From Porites lobata (lineage: Eukaryota; Cnidaria; Anthozoa; Scleractinia; Poritidae), in assembly GCA_942486035.1 (NCBI GenBank), contig CALNXK010000036.1, forward strand, positions 2,565,001-2,629,000: a stretch of DNA of 64,000 nucleotides, read 5' to 3'. A program made the position numbers and the translations under genes. Shown piece after piece: positions 1 through 11,573 of the stretch (positions are counted from its first letter, which is position 1; every line of letters starts with the position of its first letter). The notes under the pieces are model-generated. The model did not search any database and had not been told where the DNA came from. It saw only the letters and a list, made by a program, of their open reading frames with translations.

Positions 1-2418
1 TTCTAAGGTACATGTCCATCAGGTTGTAGAGGTCATCGTACACCCAAACAACTGCAGCGCCGTAGACACCGGCGGTTTTGTGATCACTACAAGGATTCTG
101 TAACGAGCAAGGTCTTCGTCTGTGCCCGGGTAAAACACCGCAGCCTTAAACTCGCTGACTTTCATGCCTGAAGCAACACCGCTTCTTCCACTATTATCGA
201 TCAGTAGACGAGTTATAAGCCAGTCTCGCACCTCACAGTGGGTCTTGTCGTTGACAATTCTTCGAATATCAGTGCCTTTATTCGTTTCTTGTGAAGAAGT
301 GGCCAGCTTTTTAATGGCATTTATCGTTGTTCACCATGGCAGACCTTGTAAAACTGTTCACTTGAAATGAGCTTGTTGAAATCCTCGTCGTATTTTGGAG
401 TTTCCTCTTTAAAACCTTTTTCTTTTGGGCGCTGACCATGAAGTCATGAGATCCCGGCGTGCATTTAAGGTATCCACACTCACATCAGACATCTCAGATT
501 TTCTTTCTTGCGTTAAGAATTTATAGAACAGACGCAAACTCATGAGATAAGATCTCACAGTTCCCGGCTGATACTTTTCCACAGCATATGACAGCCACTT
601 TTTCAAGAGATTTACCCCTTCTTTTTCCGGACGCACTAGCAGGTACACTGAAGGTTTTGAGTTTTGGGCTTCTTTGGCTGCCGTTTCCTCCTGTTTTAGA
701 CGGCGAACGACACTCCGTACCTGGGATTTGTACTGCTGCGCCATTTTTTCTGATCTGTACCCTCCATCCACGTCAATTAACCATTCATAAAACTCCGTCA
801 GCAGTTGTCCAGTAAGCTCATCATTGACATCGTTGTTCTCTGTCTTTACGTCTGCTCCTTCCTCAATGTCACAATCGCTTGGTTTCCAATCTGTGTCGAG
901 CGCATCATCATTATCGCTTTGATCTCCTCCAATCACACAACACAGTTCCTCCTGTACGTATTTATCGTACTCTTCCGCCGATCGTACCAGTTCCTGCGTT
1001 GACTCGACAGGTGTTTTAAAAACGTGACCATGCGATAACTTGTTTTCTTTAAACTCCGTCACTTCTTGGAGCCAATCTAATTCTTTATCCAAAAGTGATC
1101 CTTCGTCAACATTACTTTCCCCGACAATCTCGACAAATTCGGTCAATAGTTCCTCGCATTCAACAGGAAGAGAAGAGGAGTCGAGGGATATGTCCGATTG
1201 ACTGGAGTCACTTGAATTAATCTCTTCTTCGCATTCGTAGTCAGGATCCGAGCCAGACTCGTCGCTGTCGGAAATTTCAAAACATTCTGTCTGATTACAA
1301 CTGACTACGTTCTCCCCGTTAGCACCGTCAAGTCCTCCGTCGCTGATCTCTTTTGAACCTAGATTCTTTCTTTCCTCGTCGCTCCTTTCACTCTTCTTTT
1401 CTTCATGACTATTATTCCATAATCTTCTTGTGAGATTATCGTATTCTTCATCACTGTCTGTAATGGTTTTCATCGCATTATCTTCTCTTCTGTCTTCCCC
1501 TCGATGCTTCCTCTTGTTGGATGTTTTCTTCATCTTGTTTAGTGCTCCTCTTGCAAGTGTTTCATAATCTTCTTTAGTTACCCTGGCACTGTCTATATTT
1601 GGGCTGCACGGAATAATATCCTCGACTGTTTCATTGTCTTCAGGGTATGCACCATCGCCCTCGTTAACTTCGCTTGCACTGTTGCTTGCCTCTGAAATGG
1701 TTTCTTGCAGTTTTCTGCTTCCACAGTTGCTTGTCTCTGAAATGGTTTCTTGCGATCTTCTGCGTTTGGGCTTGTGTCTCCTTTTACTCTCTGCTGCTCT
1801 ATCCTGTCGATGCTTAATCTTCCAGGCTGCTTTCTTTAATTTTTCATCAGCCTTTGTGGCTAGTTCCTCATAATCTTCATCCTCGAATTCGTCACTTTTC
1901 CCTGGGCTGCATCGTTTAGACCCCACCTCCTCGTGTGTGTTGTTATCTTCATCTTGCCAATTAGCCTCCTCGTGACTTTCGCTGTACTGTTTCTCCTGCC
2001 TACCGTTTTTCCTACGTTCTAAGTGGGATTCTACTTTTTTGAACGAAGCTCGTGGAGCGTGCGATAGCGCATTTAAATAAGCAGGTGTTCCTGGTTTTAG
2101 TTTGTGTATACCAGTCTGCAAATGTTTGTGGAGTTGAAATATCGGTTTCTTCTCCCTCTTGCACGGGGATAGAGGACAAAATTTTATCCTTCGATTGGGT
2201 GGCTTTCTTTCTCGAGTTACATAAACACCCAGTTTTCTTTTCATCTTTGACATTTTATGCACATCGCTTTGATGGCGGCTTAAGTTCTGAACTATGCTTC
2301 CACATTTCTTACACTTCTTGGATTTCCTTTTCGTGCGACTGGACGAACTGGCAGGTACGCCGGACACTGAAGCGCTTTCATCATCAGCAGCAGTAGACAG
2401 GTCTGCTTGACTTTCCAT
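1..2418 (-). pseudogene. Crypton-like tyrosine recombinase, copy 1 (cut by window edge)
   Basis: The main frame (2418 to 409, 669 aa) starts with a C2H2-type finger (C36, C39, H49, H54) and a second Cys/His cluster around FCPLSPC. A long acidic, low-complexity region follows (about residues 130-500), then a SAM-like N-terminal recombinase domain (from about LLTEFYEWLIDVDGGYR to the end). A second frame (231 to about 19) carries the box I arginine in DNSGRSGVA. DHKTAGVYG, the start of the next block, is in a third frame near position 90. The catalytic C-terminus lies beyond the left edge. The frame breaks near 410 and near 90 make this a pseudogene unless unusual recoding occurs. I assign it to Crypton-like elements because of the tyrosine-recombinase core without reverse transcriptase. 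A domesticated recombinase family is the alternative. Copy 2 lies at 18.2-21.2 kb in the same orientation. Confidence 0.75.
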
Positions 2419-3162
2419 TTCCTTCTACTTCGTCTCAACTCTAAGAAAAAAAAAGACAACAACAACAACAAATTTATTACCACCTTGTAGTCCTCTGCAG
2501 CGTGTCCCTAATTGCAAGCAATTTGTCGCAAAGACGAAATTGAAATACACAAAATAGTGAGCAGCCCCTTGCGAATTGTAGCTGCAAATACTGTTTTACA
2601 GGAGAAAACTAGATGAAAGTGATCAGGAAGTTAAAAGCTTTTGTATACCTTAGGAATCTTACGGACTTACTTCTAAAAACCCAGCTTAACGTTTTGGTTG
2701 TAAGTCAGATGACCACTTTAGTTTTCATAAATAAAGTACCATGCGTTTCAATTAAGTCTCAGCGGTTTTGCGTTTGACTTTAGGGTTGCGAATTACAGTC
2801 AGTTTTTAGCTTAGAATCACAGTGGTTTTAAGACAACGACACTTTTATACCACCTGCGAACAACAAGCTCGCTAGCATGTTCTTGTGGTCTTACGCTGAG
2901 GAGAATGCGCACTTGTTAAGTTTAGATACTCATGATACTAACTTGTACTTAACTTCTTTTCGAACTGTCTATTGTTTTCTGTTTGTTCTTTTATAACATA
3001 AGTTGAATACCCGATCGTGAGACATACTTATCATTGCACGCATCACTTCTGCAAAGGCGTCAGCGAGATTAATAAAATTTGTCCTTTCGGGTTCAGCAGC
3101 TAGTGAATTTTATTTGAAAATATGTGTTACTATTTATTTTAGATAGATAATGAGTGACTTTG
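2419..3162. other. Non-coding flank upstream of recombinase copy 1
   Basis: This AT-rich stretch lies 5' of the recombinase on its coding strand. I see an (AAC)n-like run near 2456-2470 and no convincing gene. A sequence at about 2924-2970 (actcatgatactaacttg) resembles the 85-bp tandem repeat found at 4277-4650, so one diverged stray unit is probably present. Confidence 0.4.
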
Positions 3163-3287
3163 TAAACAATTATTGCCGCAGTAATCAACGTCGAAGTAAG
3201 TGTTATCAACCGAGCCGAAGGCCGAGGCTGATAACGGAGACCTTGATTATTTAGGATATCACAAAAACCGAATCTAATAATTGTTTA
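3163..3287. mobile_element. Small palindromic MITE
   Basis: The ends are inverted copies of TAAACAATTATT (3163-3174 and 3276-3287). Inside is a second palindrome around ccgagccgaaggccgagg, flanked by matching aatcaa/ttgatt blocks. A short element that can fold almost end to end fits a MITE. I recognise this arrangement as a common repeat of coral genomes from general familiarity, not from a search. Confidence 0.6.
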
Positions 3288-3409
3288 ATAATACATTGTT
3301 TTAAAGAGAATAACGACAAACACACCTTTGCACTTAACCTGAATTGATATTGCTATTGGAAATCATGCATTTGGCGTAACCTACAGATTAGTCAGTTATC
3401 TGTAGGTTG

Positions 3410-3668
3410 CGCTGAAAAAACCTGGCTTGTAAGCTAACGAGCCAACTAGGAGCAGGTGGCGTTGAATTAGTTCGTTATAAACCCGTGAAAGGATGATGAT
3501 GAAGTTGTGAACTGCGGAGTGAAGAATTAAATGGGGATGATCATCGCAGTTATATACGCAATTTTGCAGTTGCGTAAAAAAGCTTGAAAAAAATTCAGGC
3601 TTGTACGGGTTCGAACCCTTGAGCTCTACGATACTGGTGCAGCGCTTTACCAATTAAGCTAACAAGCC
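3410..3668 (-). mobile_element. tRNA-headed SINE
   Basis: On the minus strand the head at 3668-3598 folds like a tRNA. It has a 7-bp acceptor stem (GGCTTGT with ACAAGCC), a D arm with box A (TAGCTTAATTGG) and box B (GGTTCGAACCC), about 71 nt in all. The anticodon stem is poor and the sequence runs straight into a body with TTTTTT-rich and ATGATCATCC motifs. This is therefore a pol III-derived SINE and not a tRNA gene. The body is repeated in the adjacent units. Confidence 0.7.
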
Positions 3669-3669
3669 A

Positions 3670-3975
3670 ACTGGGAGCAGGTCGTTGAATTGGTTCGTTA
3701 TAAACCCGTGAAGGATGATGATGAAGTTCTGAATATATGAAAATCATATATGTGATTTGCGGAGTGAAGAATTAAATGAGGATGATCATCACATTATATA
3801 ATCAACTTTTGCTGTTGCGAAAAGAAAGGCCGAAAAAAATCCCGTACAAGCCTGAATTTTTTCAGCCTTTCTTTTCGCAACAGCAAAAGTTGAGTATATA
3901 ACTGCGATGATCATCCCTCATTTAATTCTTCACTCCGCCGTCCACATATATGATTTTCATATATTCAAAACTTCA
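3670..3975. repeat. Inverted pair of SINE bodies
   Basis: The SINE body recurs at about 3670-3832 in the same orientation as the unit at 3410-3668. It then appears inverted at about 3846-3975. The arms 3722-3832 and 3846-3975 match over more than 100 bp around a centre near 3838, giving a large hairpin. The inverted unit lacks the tRNA head. Confidence 0.7.
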
Positions 3976-4276
3976 ATAAAGGTTATTTGCGTTTATGGTC
4001 ATCCAAAACCACTAGGCTCTAACGGTGCATGTCATGAGTAATAGACTTTGTCTTGTTCTGAGGATATTCCGATTTTGGTCGAATTTTACGTTGTAAAACA
4101 GTAATTGTATTTTGTAGCGCATCATTTACATCACGATTCCATTTTTCCTAAGCACTCGCACGACAATCTCGCTTATCAGTAACTCCGTATTGGAAAGTAA
4201 ATTTTGAATGGTTGCCTAAAAATCGGCGGCATTGGGACAGAGTTATACGCTTGGGTTATGTGCTTCTGGTTTGATG
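3976..4276. other. Unassigned non-coding sequence
   Basis: No coding frame, RNA gene or clear repeat is visible between the SINE pair and the 85-bp tandem repeat. Confidence 0.4.
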
Positions 4277-4650
4277 TAACATATCCTACTCGTGATACTA
4301 GCTTGTGTGCACTTAACGTCTTTATGAAACTGGCGGACTGCGCGCCTCATACAGTTCCATGTGACATATCCTACTCGTGATACTAGCTTGCACTTAACGT
4401 CTTCTTCGAGGTGACGAGCGGCACACATCATACAGTTCCATGTAACATATCCTAGTACTCGTGATACTATCTTGCGCGCGCTTAACGTCTTTATTGAACT
4501 GGCGGACTGCACGCCTCATACAGTTCAGGCAGGTAAACATATGCTACTCGTGGTACTAGCTTGCACTTGAACTCTTTTTCGAACTGGCGGGCGGTGTGTC
4601 CCATACAGTTCCATGAAACATATCCCGGCTTCTTGTGATATTTAGTTTGG
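4277..4650. repeat. Tandem repeat, unit about 80-92 bp, four copies plus a partial
   Basis: Units begin with acatatcctactcgtgatac at about 4279, 4364, 4445, 4537 and 4618 (partial). They share cttaacgtct, a block near aactggcgg, and catacagttc. Unit length varies because of small indels. Open frames across it are by-products of the repeat. Confidence 0.75.
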
Positions 4651-4775
4651 CTGGGTTAAAGATCGGTGTTTGAATCAGTTCAGTCGGCCTTAACTTATTT
4701 AGGCCGGACTACTACGGTTTTTGCGTTTTTTTTCCCCGATCCGCGAAAAAAAGTTCCAGCAAAAAAAAATAAAAT

Positions 4776-4803
4776 AAAATAATAATAATAATAATAATAA
4801 TAA
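4776..4803. repeat. (AAT)n microsatellite
   Basis: A run of AAT follows an A-rich stretch, just before the larger AGT/ACT tract. Confidence 0.85.
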
Positions 4804-4814
4804 AATACCACTCC

Positions 4815-4940
<126 letters not shown>

Positions 4941-5041
4941 CACTGAAAATGGTCACTGCTTTTTGAGGTGCGAGAAGTTTAGTCGTTTACATGGAAGGAT
5001 TGAATTATACTGGTAAAAAGCTTATCAAAACGTAAATATAC

Positions 5042-6287
5042 ATGGATGAAGACAAAGATGACCCCTCTTTCGAGCCTGGAGATAATCCTGGACAAAAGAA
5101 AAAGGTAACATTCAAGCCAGCCTCAATGGTGGACATGAAACCATGTGATGATCTTCACCGATATCTGGTCGACAAATTTCACTCATCGACTAAGTCCAAA
5201 TCAGTTTTATTCGAAGCAATCGATTTTCAGCCTACAAAACTGCTGCTAAGGTTGTCTCCTTTGTAACATCTGAAGACCGGCTACTTTTATGGATCAAAAC
5301 CTTCGCTGTGCGATACTTTGATCACCTGAACGTGATGGGATATCGAGTAACATGGCAAGAACAAGAGTCACATAGCTGCCCAACCAAAAGCGATAAAATC
5401 ATCATGCACATTCACGAGGAAGAAAATAACATTGAAGATCAAATGGTCACCATAACTATCTTTATTTCCACTGGCAGAATCATGGTTCAAGGCAAAAAAT
5501 TCGCCGAGTGGAGTCAACAGGAATTTCCTGCACTGCTATCTATTGTTAACAGTCTCGGGTCGTCAGGAAACCTTAGTGCTGTTAGCGCAAAGGACCAATC
5601 TGCATTCCATATAGAACTCCAAAAGTTTTTCACAAAGTACAAAGGATGTGAGATTGCGGACACAAGGGCTTCGAACTAAACGACACTACCGTGGAAAATG
5701 CCGAAAATGTTGTCAGTGACATAACAGAAACAGAAACACCCAGTGCAGACAAAGGAAATACAAGAATAACGCAATTGTCAACACCCATTGAACTCTCCCT
5801 TACACCGAGTAGGCTAAACACCTTAACTACTCTTCGAAATACCGTCGGAAATTTAGAAGCCGATTTTACTGAGTTTAAAGTAACAAACGCTGGTAACCTC
5901 GAGCACCTAAAATACAAAGCTGCCCAACTGGATCACAATTTCAAAGTACAAACAACAACCCTAGGGGGGCTTGCTGATGATCTGGAAAACAATACTAAAC
6001 TTCTAAATCACGATTTACAAAAACACGCTGACTTAATTTCCAAATTACAGAATGAAAATCAAGCACTTCAAAAGAAAAATGCGAAAATATCGGAGGATAA
6101 CGCAACCATGAGAAGAACACAGAACCAGCTTGAAGCGGAAATCACCTTTCTTAAGGACCAAATTAAAGCCCTCTGGGAAACAATACAACTGCCGCCGGAA
6201 ACAACTAAGACGTCGAGCCAGACCTCTGGTGAAGAAATGGACGACAAATTCAATGATAGCACAAAGAATAAAATGATCGTTAATTAA
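5042..6287 (+). pseudogene. LINE ORF1, coiled-coil part
   Basis: The first protein region of the LINE is read in three successive frames (5042-5266, about 5268-5679, about 5660-6287), about 410 residues in total. The N-terminus is acidic and then basic. The middle part (around TIFISTGRIMVQGKKF) looks like a small folded RNA- or DNA-binding domain, but I cannot name it. The C-terminal third is a heptad-rich coiled coil (about 5850-6190) with Leu, Ile and Asn at repeating positions, as expected for ORF1 multimerisation. The frame changes near 5260 and 5660 look like indels. Confidence 0.65.
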
Positions 6288-6499
6288 CTAATTCTCAAAC
6301 GCTTATATAAACATTCTTAACTCATCTTTTGTTGGATCAAACGACAACTCAGTATTCTTGTTGAGTTTATAACCATATTGTCCCTTCGTTTCATTTAATT
6401 TAATGAGATTTTATTGTCACTATCGGTCAGCTTTCTCCGTTAATAAACGGTTCCAAATTCAATGAAACAAAGAATAAAGCTTTCCTACATCAAACGACA

Positions 6500-7647
6500 A
6501 CCAATGGTCAAAGATGAGATACTAGAAAACCAAACTCTTTCTCTCCCCTTCAAGATCTACCAGAAAACCCGCCAAGAAAAGAACCACAAAACAAACCCGT
6601 AGACACTAATTCCCAGCACCCTCCTAAGTCTCCTGCTACCAACAACACCAATAATTCTAATGAAGTGATCTTTCTATGTGATTCAAATGGAAAGTTTTTA
6701 GACATGGAAAAATGTTTTCTTCAGACCAGGAAGTGAAGTATGTTAGAACTCCACTGATTGAACACGCTAGATCGTACTTACAAAGTCAAATCCACACTGC
6801 TCCCCGACTACTCATATTACACACAGGAACAAACGATCTAGAAAGAACCAGTTCTCCTGAAGATCTTATTTCTAACATCTTAATATTGATTACAGAAGCC
6901 TCAACGAAATTTCCTTCAAGCAAAATATTCTACTCAACACTTCTTCCCCGCAGCGACATCCCGACACCAATAATAACTTCAATAAACAATCAGTTGATCA
7001 GTAGCTGCTCAAGATTACCCAATGTGCAGTTAGTCAAACATGACAACCTCTTTGAGAATCAATCAAATATTCTTTACGATCAGAAACATATTCTTAAACG
7101 GTACGTAAAATTTTTCGCCAAAAACCTTAAGGACGCAATTCGCGGTCGTGCCAGACCAAAACCTACAGTTCCTTCTAATACAATGCCAGCCCAAAGACAA
7201 AGATCCTCACAAACTCAACCGACTTCTTCCCAAGGTCCCAAGCCACTATTACATCACACATCATACAGCAATGCCGTAAAGAACACACCACCTCAAGTGC
7301 CTAGTTGGCCTCACCTTCTTCAAACTCAACCTCCGCCGTTACCATTTGTCACACCACAACTTCCACAACGAATACCTCCAACACCATTGCAAAATTCACT
7401 ACATCATGAACCAAATGCCTCAAATAAAGCATTCCAGCTTCCTATGCAAACCCTGCCGGACCAGATACTCCCAGCTCCGCCACCAACTATTTCGCATCAA
7501 TACTCCAAAACACCGCATCAAACGTTTCCACAGGCCGCTAAAATGGAAACCGCAGGTGAAGAAACTCGCCCCTACAACAAATTAACGGATTCAGCAATGC
7601 CTCAGGAAATCATATCCTTTCTTCGTTTTATAAAATCATTTGTATGA
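6500..7647 (+). pseudogene. LINE ORF1 esterase (SGNH-hydrolase) domain
   Basis: An open frame without an obvious ATG reads from about 6500 through LCDSNGKFL (block I, candidate nucleophile Ser, near 6680). It shifts frame near 6710 and continues to 7647. The later part contains LHTGTNDL (block III Asn) near 6815 and YDQKH (block V Asp-x-x-His) near 7076. Together these form the catalytic set of SGNH/GDSL esterases. A Pro/Gln-rich tail follows (about 7150-7560). Such esterase domains are known from ORF1 of CR1-group LINEs; their exact role in retrotransposition is not settled. One frame break separates block I from the rest. Confidence 0.7.
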
Positions 7648-9076
7648 ACAATTTCATCTTACCCTTGACACTGAATTAAGTATTAATGATAAACTTTATA
7701 CCAGTATAAAGAGTAATCCATTTATTATTTTCTATACAATCACGGACACCGAAGATAGTCCCGATATTTCAAGCACATTGTCCTTTTGCGCTTGGAATAT
7801 TAATGGCCTTTCTTCGAAATATCTTGGAAATAAGTTAGATAATACTGATTTTGTGAGTGTTATTAATAACTCCGATTTTATATTGTTAACAGAAATTGGC
7901 AACTGCTCTAATCTGGAAATTGCGGGATACAAATCTTTTTTTCAATGTCCCACACCAAATCAGTCGGGGAGAGGTGGGCGTAACTCCGGAGGAATCGCTT
8001 TATTTTATAAGAACAAATTCCATAAAAACATTTCCATCACTAAAACAACTCAGCATTTTATTTGGTTTAAAATTGAGAATCGTTTTCTAAATTCAGTGAA
8101 GAATATTTACGTCTGTGGTGTCTATATACCCCCCTGTAACTCAAAATACTTCGATAACGAAATTTTTGATCAGCTAGAACAAGACATAGTACGTTTCTCT
8201 TCGAAAGGATCAATAATTCTCATGGGTGACTTTAACTCGAGAACCGGGAAATACTCTGATACTGTCTCAAAGGAGGGAAACAGTAGAATTAGTAATGATC
8301 AGTCGGAATCTGCTTTCCAGCCAACTCAAAGAAACAGTTTTGATAATGTTTTAAATAGCCATGGGAAACGGCTGTTGGAAATTTGTAAAACCTTTGACCT
8401 AAGAATAGTTAATGGCAGAGTTAATGGAGATACCCTAGGCAGACCCACTTTTCATGGAAAAAACGGAACGAGCGTTATTGATTATCTAATATGTGATCAG
8501 TGTACATTTCTCAACGTTGCAAATTTTGTTGTTAAACAGCCATCTTATTTATCGGATCATAGTGCCATCGTGGCATGGCTCAATCTTAACACCAGGTTAA
8601 TTGGAGACGAAATGCACACTCTAAATAGTAGCAATAGATTATCAAAATTACCACGGCAATTTTGCTGGGAAGTTGACTCACATTTAAAATTCAAAAACGC
8701 ACTGCGCACGGAACCAATCCAAATTCAAATTAGACAATATATGGAGAGAAACACCGAAGATGTGAATATCTCCTTAGAAAACGCTATGAAAATTCTAACT
8801 GAGAGCTCCAAGCTATGCCTAAAAATTAAAGCTAAGAAAACTTATAAGCGTATTAAGAAATCATCCAACAAGAAATGGTTCGACTGTGACTGTCGCTTGA
8901 AAAGGCATGAATTACGAAAAGTCTCAAATGAAAAGCACCGTGACCCCCTCAACTCCGAAGTGCGGGAAAGATATCACAAAACCTTGAATGATTACAAAAA
9001 GCTCCTAGACACAAAGAAGAGAGGATTCCATAAAGAAAAAAACATTACAACTCGACGAACTAGCTTTAAATCCTGA
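7640..9076 (+). pseudogene. LINE ORF2, AP endonuclease domain
   Basis: The 478-aa frame encodes an apurinic/apyrimidinic-type endonuclease that would nick target DNA to prime reverse transcription. Visible motifs are WNING (52-56), the metal-binding Glu in LLTEIG (E85), MGDFNSRTG (GDFN 196-199), SVIDYLI (about 279-284) and LSDHSAI (SDH 305-307). All key residues of the fold are present. A basic linker follows and the frame ends in an A-rich run near 9045. The reverse transcriptase continues in the next frame, so the endonuclease and RT were probably one ORF broken by an indel. Confidence 0.8.
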
Positions 9077-11260
9077 CAAGGCGTCATTTTGGAATTGTTT
9101 AAATTCGATGAGCGACACTTTCAACGAAAATGTTCCTGCCCCAATCTCGGAAGAATCATGGCTTCACCATTTCAAATCTCTGCATTCTATTGACCCGACG
9201 AATTCCACGCATGAACATGAAATCCATAGGGAACTAGATTCTTTAAAACACGAAAAGGAACAGTTTAACCATCTCGATTATGAGATAACTGAGAGGGAAA
9301 TACGTCAAGCGGCGAAGAAATTGAAAAATAAGAAATCACCATTTGTTGACAAAATACGAAATGAAATGATCAAAGCAAGCCTCGAACCACTAATGCCTGT
9401 CTATGTCAAACTTTTTAACCTCATTTTACAATCCGGAAAAATGCCAGATGTTTGGTGTCAAGGCCTCATAACCCCAATTTACAAATCTGGTGACAAGAGT
9501 GATCCAACAAATTACAGAGGCATATGTGTTTCTAGTTGCCTTGGAAAATTGTTCTGTTCTATTTTAAATCGAAGACTTCACTTGTATTTTGAGGAAAATA
9601 AGATATTACATAATTCCCAAATTGGCTTTTTGCCTGAAAACCGCACTGCAGACCATGTTTTCACTCTAAGGACCCTAATAGATAAATATGTGCATTATCA
9701 CAAGGAAAAAGTGTACGCTTGTTTCGTAGATTTCCGCAAAGCGTTTGACTCTGTTTGGCACGAAGGATTGTTTTATAAGCTGCTAAAAACGAATATAGGA
9801 GGAAACTTGTACAACCTCATGAAAAGTCTTTATTGCAACTCGACATGTTCCATCAAAATCGGTGAAAACAAAACACAGCCTTTTTCATATTCCAGAGGTG
9901 TACGTCAAGGCTGTATTTTAAGTCCTCTTTTATTTAACCTCTATTTAAACAATCTACCATTTTTATTCGAAAACACCTTATCTGACCCATTTGTTCTCCC
10001 AAATGGGAAAAAAATAAATTCACTTTTCTACGCAGATGATTTAGTTATTCTATCAAGATCGAAAACTGGATTACAGAACTGTTTAAATGCGCTTTCTTTG
10101 TATTGTGGCAAATGGACGCTAAAAATTAATCCGAAGAAAACAAAAATTATGATATTCCAGAAACGCCCAAAAAAATCTATTGACATCAAATTCAACATAG
10201 GCAGTGAGTCAATTGAAATTGTCCAAGAATACACTTATTTAGGTACACGTTTAACTCCAACGGGAAACTTTACACTTGCACTCGAACACTTAAAAGAAAA
10301 GGCCCTTCACGCGTTTTCTAGTATTCGGAAGCGGACAATTCTTAACAAACTTAATCCTAATACTGCATCCCAAATTTTTGACACCATGGTATTCCCAATC
10401 TTGAGTTACAACAGCGAGGTATGGGGAATGTATACCAAGCAAGATTTTAAAAAATGGGATAGCTACCCTATAGAAAAAATCCACCTCAAATTCTGTAAAC
10501 GTTACTTAGAGGTTAACAATAAGGCCTCTAACATAGCCTGCAGAGCTGAACTTAATAGACTGCCGCTGCTTATCCCGATAAATCAGAAAATTATGAAATA
10601 TTTTGTTTACCTCAACAACAAAGATAATGACTCTATAGTCAAACAGTCTCTCCTTATGTCAAAGAATCTACATTCTATGAATAATTCCGGATATTTTTCC
10701 AATTTCATAAACATGCTTGAACAATACAATCTAACCAGTTTAGATGCTGAATCTCTAGATAATGATAAAATTAGACGATATACCACAGAAATGAGAGAGA
10801 AATATCTATCTTTTGGCGGCACAGCCTCGAAAATTCAAAAAAACTAGAATTTTATAAAACTTTTAAAGATGAATATTCTACATCTGATTATCTCTACCAG
10901 CTAAGACATTATGACGAACGACAGAATTTTGTTAAATTTAAAATAAGTAATCACAAACTTATGATTGAACATGGTCGATACCAAATCGATCATTTGCCAA
11001 GAAAAAATAGATTATGTCCTTTATGTAACTCAAATCAGGTAGAAGATGAGATTCATTTCCTCTTTCAATGTAACAAATACTCAGTACAGAGACAGGCATT
11101 TATTAATGAAATCAATCGAATAATACCTGACTTTGACAAGAAATCATCTCCAGAAAGCATAAAACTGATAATGAATTCGAAGGAACATCATGTAAATAAG
11201 TTAGTTATGAAGTTTGTTTCCTCCTGCATGAAAATACGTAATTCATTGTTAGTAATGTAA
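9060..11260 (+). pseudogene. LINE ORF2, reverse transcriptase and zinc knuckle
   Basis: The main frame (9108-10847, 579 aa) carries the RT fingers and palm: NYRGI (135-139), motif A FVDFRKAFDSV (206-216, catalytic Asp intact), GVRQGCILSP (264-273) and the active-site YADD (308-311). The thumb region follows. After a frame break near 10825 the C-terminus (to 11260) has a Cys/His knuckle, CPLCNSNQ then EIHFLFQC, typical of many LINE C-termini. Catalytic residues look intact, so inactivation rests on frameshifts. Confidence 0.85.
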
Positions 11261-11374
11261 CCGAATTTTTCTAGATTATTATTAGTGCTGTTTTGTTTTA
11301 TATTTTGATTGCCATATACATGCTTTTTGCAATACTGTAAAATGATGCGGTCATACAAATAAAGCAATTTATTA

Positions 11375-11378
11375 CTAT

Positions 11379-11412
<34 letters not shown>

Positions 11413-11461
11413 GCTGCTACTACTACTACTACTACTGCTGCTGCTGCTACTACTGCTGCTG

Positions 11462-11493
<32 letters not shown>

Positions 11494-11512
11494 GCTACTA
11501 CTACTACTGCTG

Positions 11513-11560
<48 letters not shown>

Positions 11561-11573
11561 ACTAACTAACTAA
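11375..11573. repeat. (ACT/GCT)n microsatellite at LINE 3' end
   Basis: About 190 bp of ACT with interspersed GCT follows the LINE 3' end directly, ending in three ACTA units. The strand orientation matches the (ACT)n tract at the LINE 5' end. Confidence 0.9.

Larger units (their letters stand above)
4941..11374 (+). mobile_element. CR1/L2-like LINE, near full length, degraded
   Basis: The element is about 6.4 kb. In order it has an ORF1 with a coiled coil, an SGNH-esterase domain, an AP-type endonuclease, a reverse transcriptase and a C-terminal zinc knuckle. A short 3' UTR with AATAAA (11358-11363) follows. Both ends abut (ACT)n on the same strand. The esterase domain with an AP endonuclease is typical of the CR1/L2 group; the exact clade is unresolved. 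At least five frame breaks (near 5260, 5660, 6710, 9045 and 10825) make this copy inactive. Confidence 0.85.

Noticed and set aside
3598..3668. Functional tRNA gene
   Set aside because: The acceptor and D arms fold, but the anticodon stem does not, and a SINE body follows.
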